DNA of 64,000 nucleotides. Source: a bacterium (GTDB lineage: Bacteria; Actinomycetota; Acidimicrobiia; Acidimicrobiales; Bin134). The stretch lies in the NCBI GenBank assembly GCA_028819295.1, contig JAPPMA010000062.1, positions 1-64,000 of the forward strand. The letters are read 5' to 3'. Under the pieces are notes generated by a model that saw only the letters and a list, made by a program, of their open reading frames with translations, searched no databases and was not told where the DNA came from. The position numbers were made by a program, and so were the translations under genes. Every line of letters starts with the position of its first letter. The stretch's first letter is position 1. Positions 62,752 through 64,000 of the stretch are shown in pieces.

Positions 62752-62882
62752 GCCGGAGTGGCCACCGCCAGCATCTCGCCGGCGTCCAGACTCACCATGC
62801 GGGCCGGATCGCCCACCGCCGCCCCAAACAAGTTGATTCGCCGCACCCAGTCCGGTCGCGGCAGGTGGCCTGCGTGCTCCAT
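62730..62882 (-). pseudogene. Sulfotransferase-family N-terminal fragment
   Basis: ATG 62882 opens 50 codons: LPRPDWVRRINLFGAAVGDP then RMVSLDAGEMLAVA, the typical N-terminus of actinobacterial sulfotransferase-family proteins (RPDWVRR.N..G, PLDA..LL.A). The frame then stops inside the 3' end of the toxin gene on the other strand. It sits 19 bp after the carboxylase stop, so an operon partner has been cut off. Confidence 0.6.
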
Positions 62883-62901
62883 TGCTCGTTCCGCCTCTGA
62901 T

Positions 62902-64000
62902 TCAGTCGGTGGATTCCGTTGTAGGAGAGTGGAATACCACCAGCAACTGTCCGGTGTCCACCTGGTCGCCGACGCTCACCCGCACTTCGGCCACTTGGAG
63001 CGTTGCAGGGGCGGCCAGGGTGTGGAACATCTTCATCGCCTCGAGAACCACGACTGTGTCTCCCGTCGACACCTCGTCTCCAGGCTTGGCCCGCAGCTCG
63101 GTGATTGCTGCGGGGAACGGTGCTACTAGGGCCCGGATGCCGCTGCTAGCTGTTGCCGATTCGGTCGACTGAAGCTCTGACCAATCGATGATGGCGAAGG
63201 TGTGGGTGTGGCCCTCAACGTTGACAGCCACCGTGCCCTTTGGCCGGTCGATCATTACGGCTCGTCGCGTGCCACCAGCCGACACATGGGTACCAGTCCA
63301 GGCCGTCGCCCTCTCCGGTCCTTCCAGGGTTTCGTCGGTTTCGATCTCGACTCGGTGGACTTCGCCTTGGAAGTCGCGCAGGGCCAGACGGCGGGGGCCT
63401 CGGTGGGGGGAGATGCGAAGCGGGCCTAGGGCATGCCAGGGGTTGGCCCGGCGAGATGTTCGCTCAGCAGCTAACCAGGCTCGGGCGGCGATGTCGATGG
63501 GAGGGACCGGCGGTTCGGGCAGGGTGATTTCGTCTAGGAATCGTGTGGTGACCTCGCCGGCGACGATCGGGGGTTGCTCGATGAGCCAGCGATGGAATCC
63601 CGCGGTGGTGATGGGCCCGCTGATGACGGTTTCGTCCAGGGCTTCTCCTAGGCGCCGTCGGGCGATGTCGCGGTCGGGCCCGAAGCAGATGAGCTTGGCG
63701 ATCATGGAGTCGTAGTGGGGGGTGATCTCGCTACCCGGCACAACAGCGCTGTCCCAGCGGACACCATCGGGTACTCGGATGGCCCCGATGGTACCGATCT
63801 GGGGCTGAAATCCGGCGGCCGGGTTCTCGGCGTTGATCCTGGCCTCGAAGGCATGGCCGACGAATGACACGTCGGATTGGACTACCGGCAGCTCTTCGTC
63901 GGCTGCGATGCCAATCTGGAGTTGAACGAGGTCGATGCCGGTGATGAGTTCGGTCACAGGATGTTCGACTTGAAGCCGGGTGTTGACCTCCAAGAAGAAA
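62902..64000 (-). CDS. Biotin carboxylase/BCCP subunit of acyl-CoA carboxylase (N-terminus outside window)
   Basis: C-terminal ~366 residues of an acyl-CoA carboxylase alpha chain, open at the right edge. FLEVNTRLQVEHPVTELITG is the end of the biotin carboxylase ATP-grasp site, followed by the BC C-terminal domain (FEARINAENPAAGFQP, HYDSMIAKLI), a BT-like linker and the biotinyl domain with EAMKM near the C-terminus. Carboxylates acetyl-, propionyl- or methylcrotonyl-CoA with a separate beta subunit. Confidence 0.92.
   Translation of the reverse strand, partial: FFLEVNTRLQVEHPVTELITGIDLVQLQIGIAADEELPVVQSDVSFVGHAFEARINAENPAAGFQPQIGTIGAIRVPDGVRWDSAVVPGSEITPHYDSMIAKLICFGPDRDIARRRLGEALDETVISGPITTAGFHRWLIEQPPIVAGEVTTRFLDEITLPEPPVPPIDIAARAWLAAERTSRRANPWHALGPLRISPHRGPRRLALRDFQGEVHRVEIETDETLEGPERATAWTGTHVSAGGTRRAVMIDRPKGTVAVNVEGHTHTFAIIDWSELQSTESATASSGIRALVAPFPAAITELRAKPGDEVSTGDTVVVLEAMKMFHTLAAPATLQVAEVRVSVGDQVDTGQLLVVFHSPTTESTD

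Overview
The window looks like a chromosome segment of a GC-rich actinobacterium, most likely of the class Acidimicrobiia. Evidence: high GC with GC-rich third positions, many GTG starts, a ClpP2-like protease (tig-clpP-clpX-folC-ndk), a rod-shape block (mreBCD, PBP2, rodA) followed by the TIGR03960/TIGR03936 pair, an RNase E/G, rplU-rpmA-obgE-proB, and a widespread leaderless promoter pattern (TANNNT, 6-7 nt, then ATG/GTG). The taxonomic call is inference; no rRNA gene is present.

Layout. 1-5.5 kb: left-edge partial TrlF-type PHP-ATPase, a Rieske oxygenase, a RelE-like toxin pair, an IS30 tail, and a DUF433/DUF5615 toxin-antitoxin pair lodged between two near-identical copies of the 3' end of metF. 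5.7-13.6 kb: metF diverging from a dimethylglycine dehydrogenase-like flavoprotein with etfB-etfA, then rtcB, an IclR regulator and a GFA-family protein. 13.6-21.4 kb: gene debris, an AbrB antitoxin with a broken PIN partner, and a two-gene restriction-like system (PLD nuclease-SNF2 helicase plus large adenine methyltransferase). 21.5-27.7 kb: a tightly overlapping corrinoid methyltransferase operon (corrinoid protein, DUF1638, small 'virulence factor' domain protein, methyl-THF:corrinoid methyltransferase, RamA-type activator, MttB-family methyltransferase). 27.76-31.73 kb: a decayed 4-kb element integrated in tRNA-Lys(CTT), flanked by 23-bp direct repeats and carrying MNT/HEPN and DUF433/DUF5615 toxin-antitoxin modules, an AlpA remnant and an integrase remnant. 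31.7-34.5 kb: tRNAs Lys, His, Arg, Gly, a Phd/VapC pair, a hydrolase fragment and an MBOAT acyltransferase. 34.6-58.7 kb: conserved housekeeping. 58.7-64 kb: DUF222 remnant, a secreted Cys-repeat protein of unknown function, two more toxin-antitoxin pairs, an ArsI/CadI-like VOC protein, a truncated sulfotransferase and a right-edge partial biotin-dependent carboxylase subunit.

How it fits together. The MttB family (non-pyrrolysine members include glycine betaine methyltransferase) would move a methyl group from a quaternary amine to the corrinoid protein, the MeTr would pass it to THF, and MetF would oxidise methyl-THF. Demethylated product (for example dimethylglycine) could be oxidised by the DMGDH-like enzyme, with electrons leaving through EtfAB. 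The two halves lie 15 kb apart but share a previously unannotated 17-bp palindromic operator (GTWCCR-N5-CGGAMC type), found in tandem at metF/DMGDH, in tandem at the corrinoid operon and once at the iclR promoter. This suggests one IclR-controlled regulon for methylamine or betaine use. The substrate and the regulator-site link are inferences.
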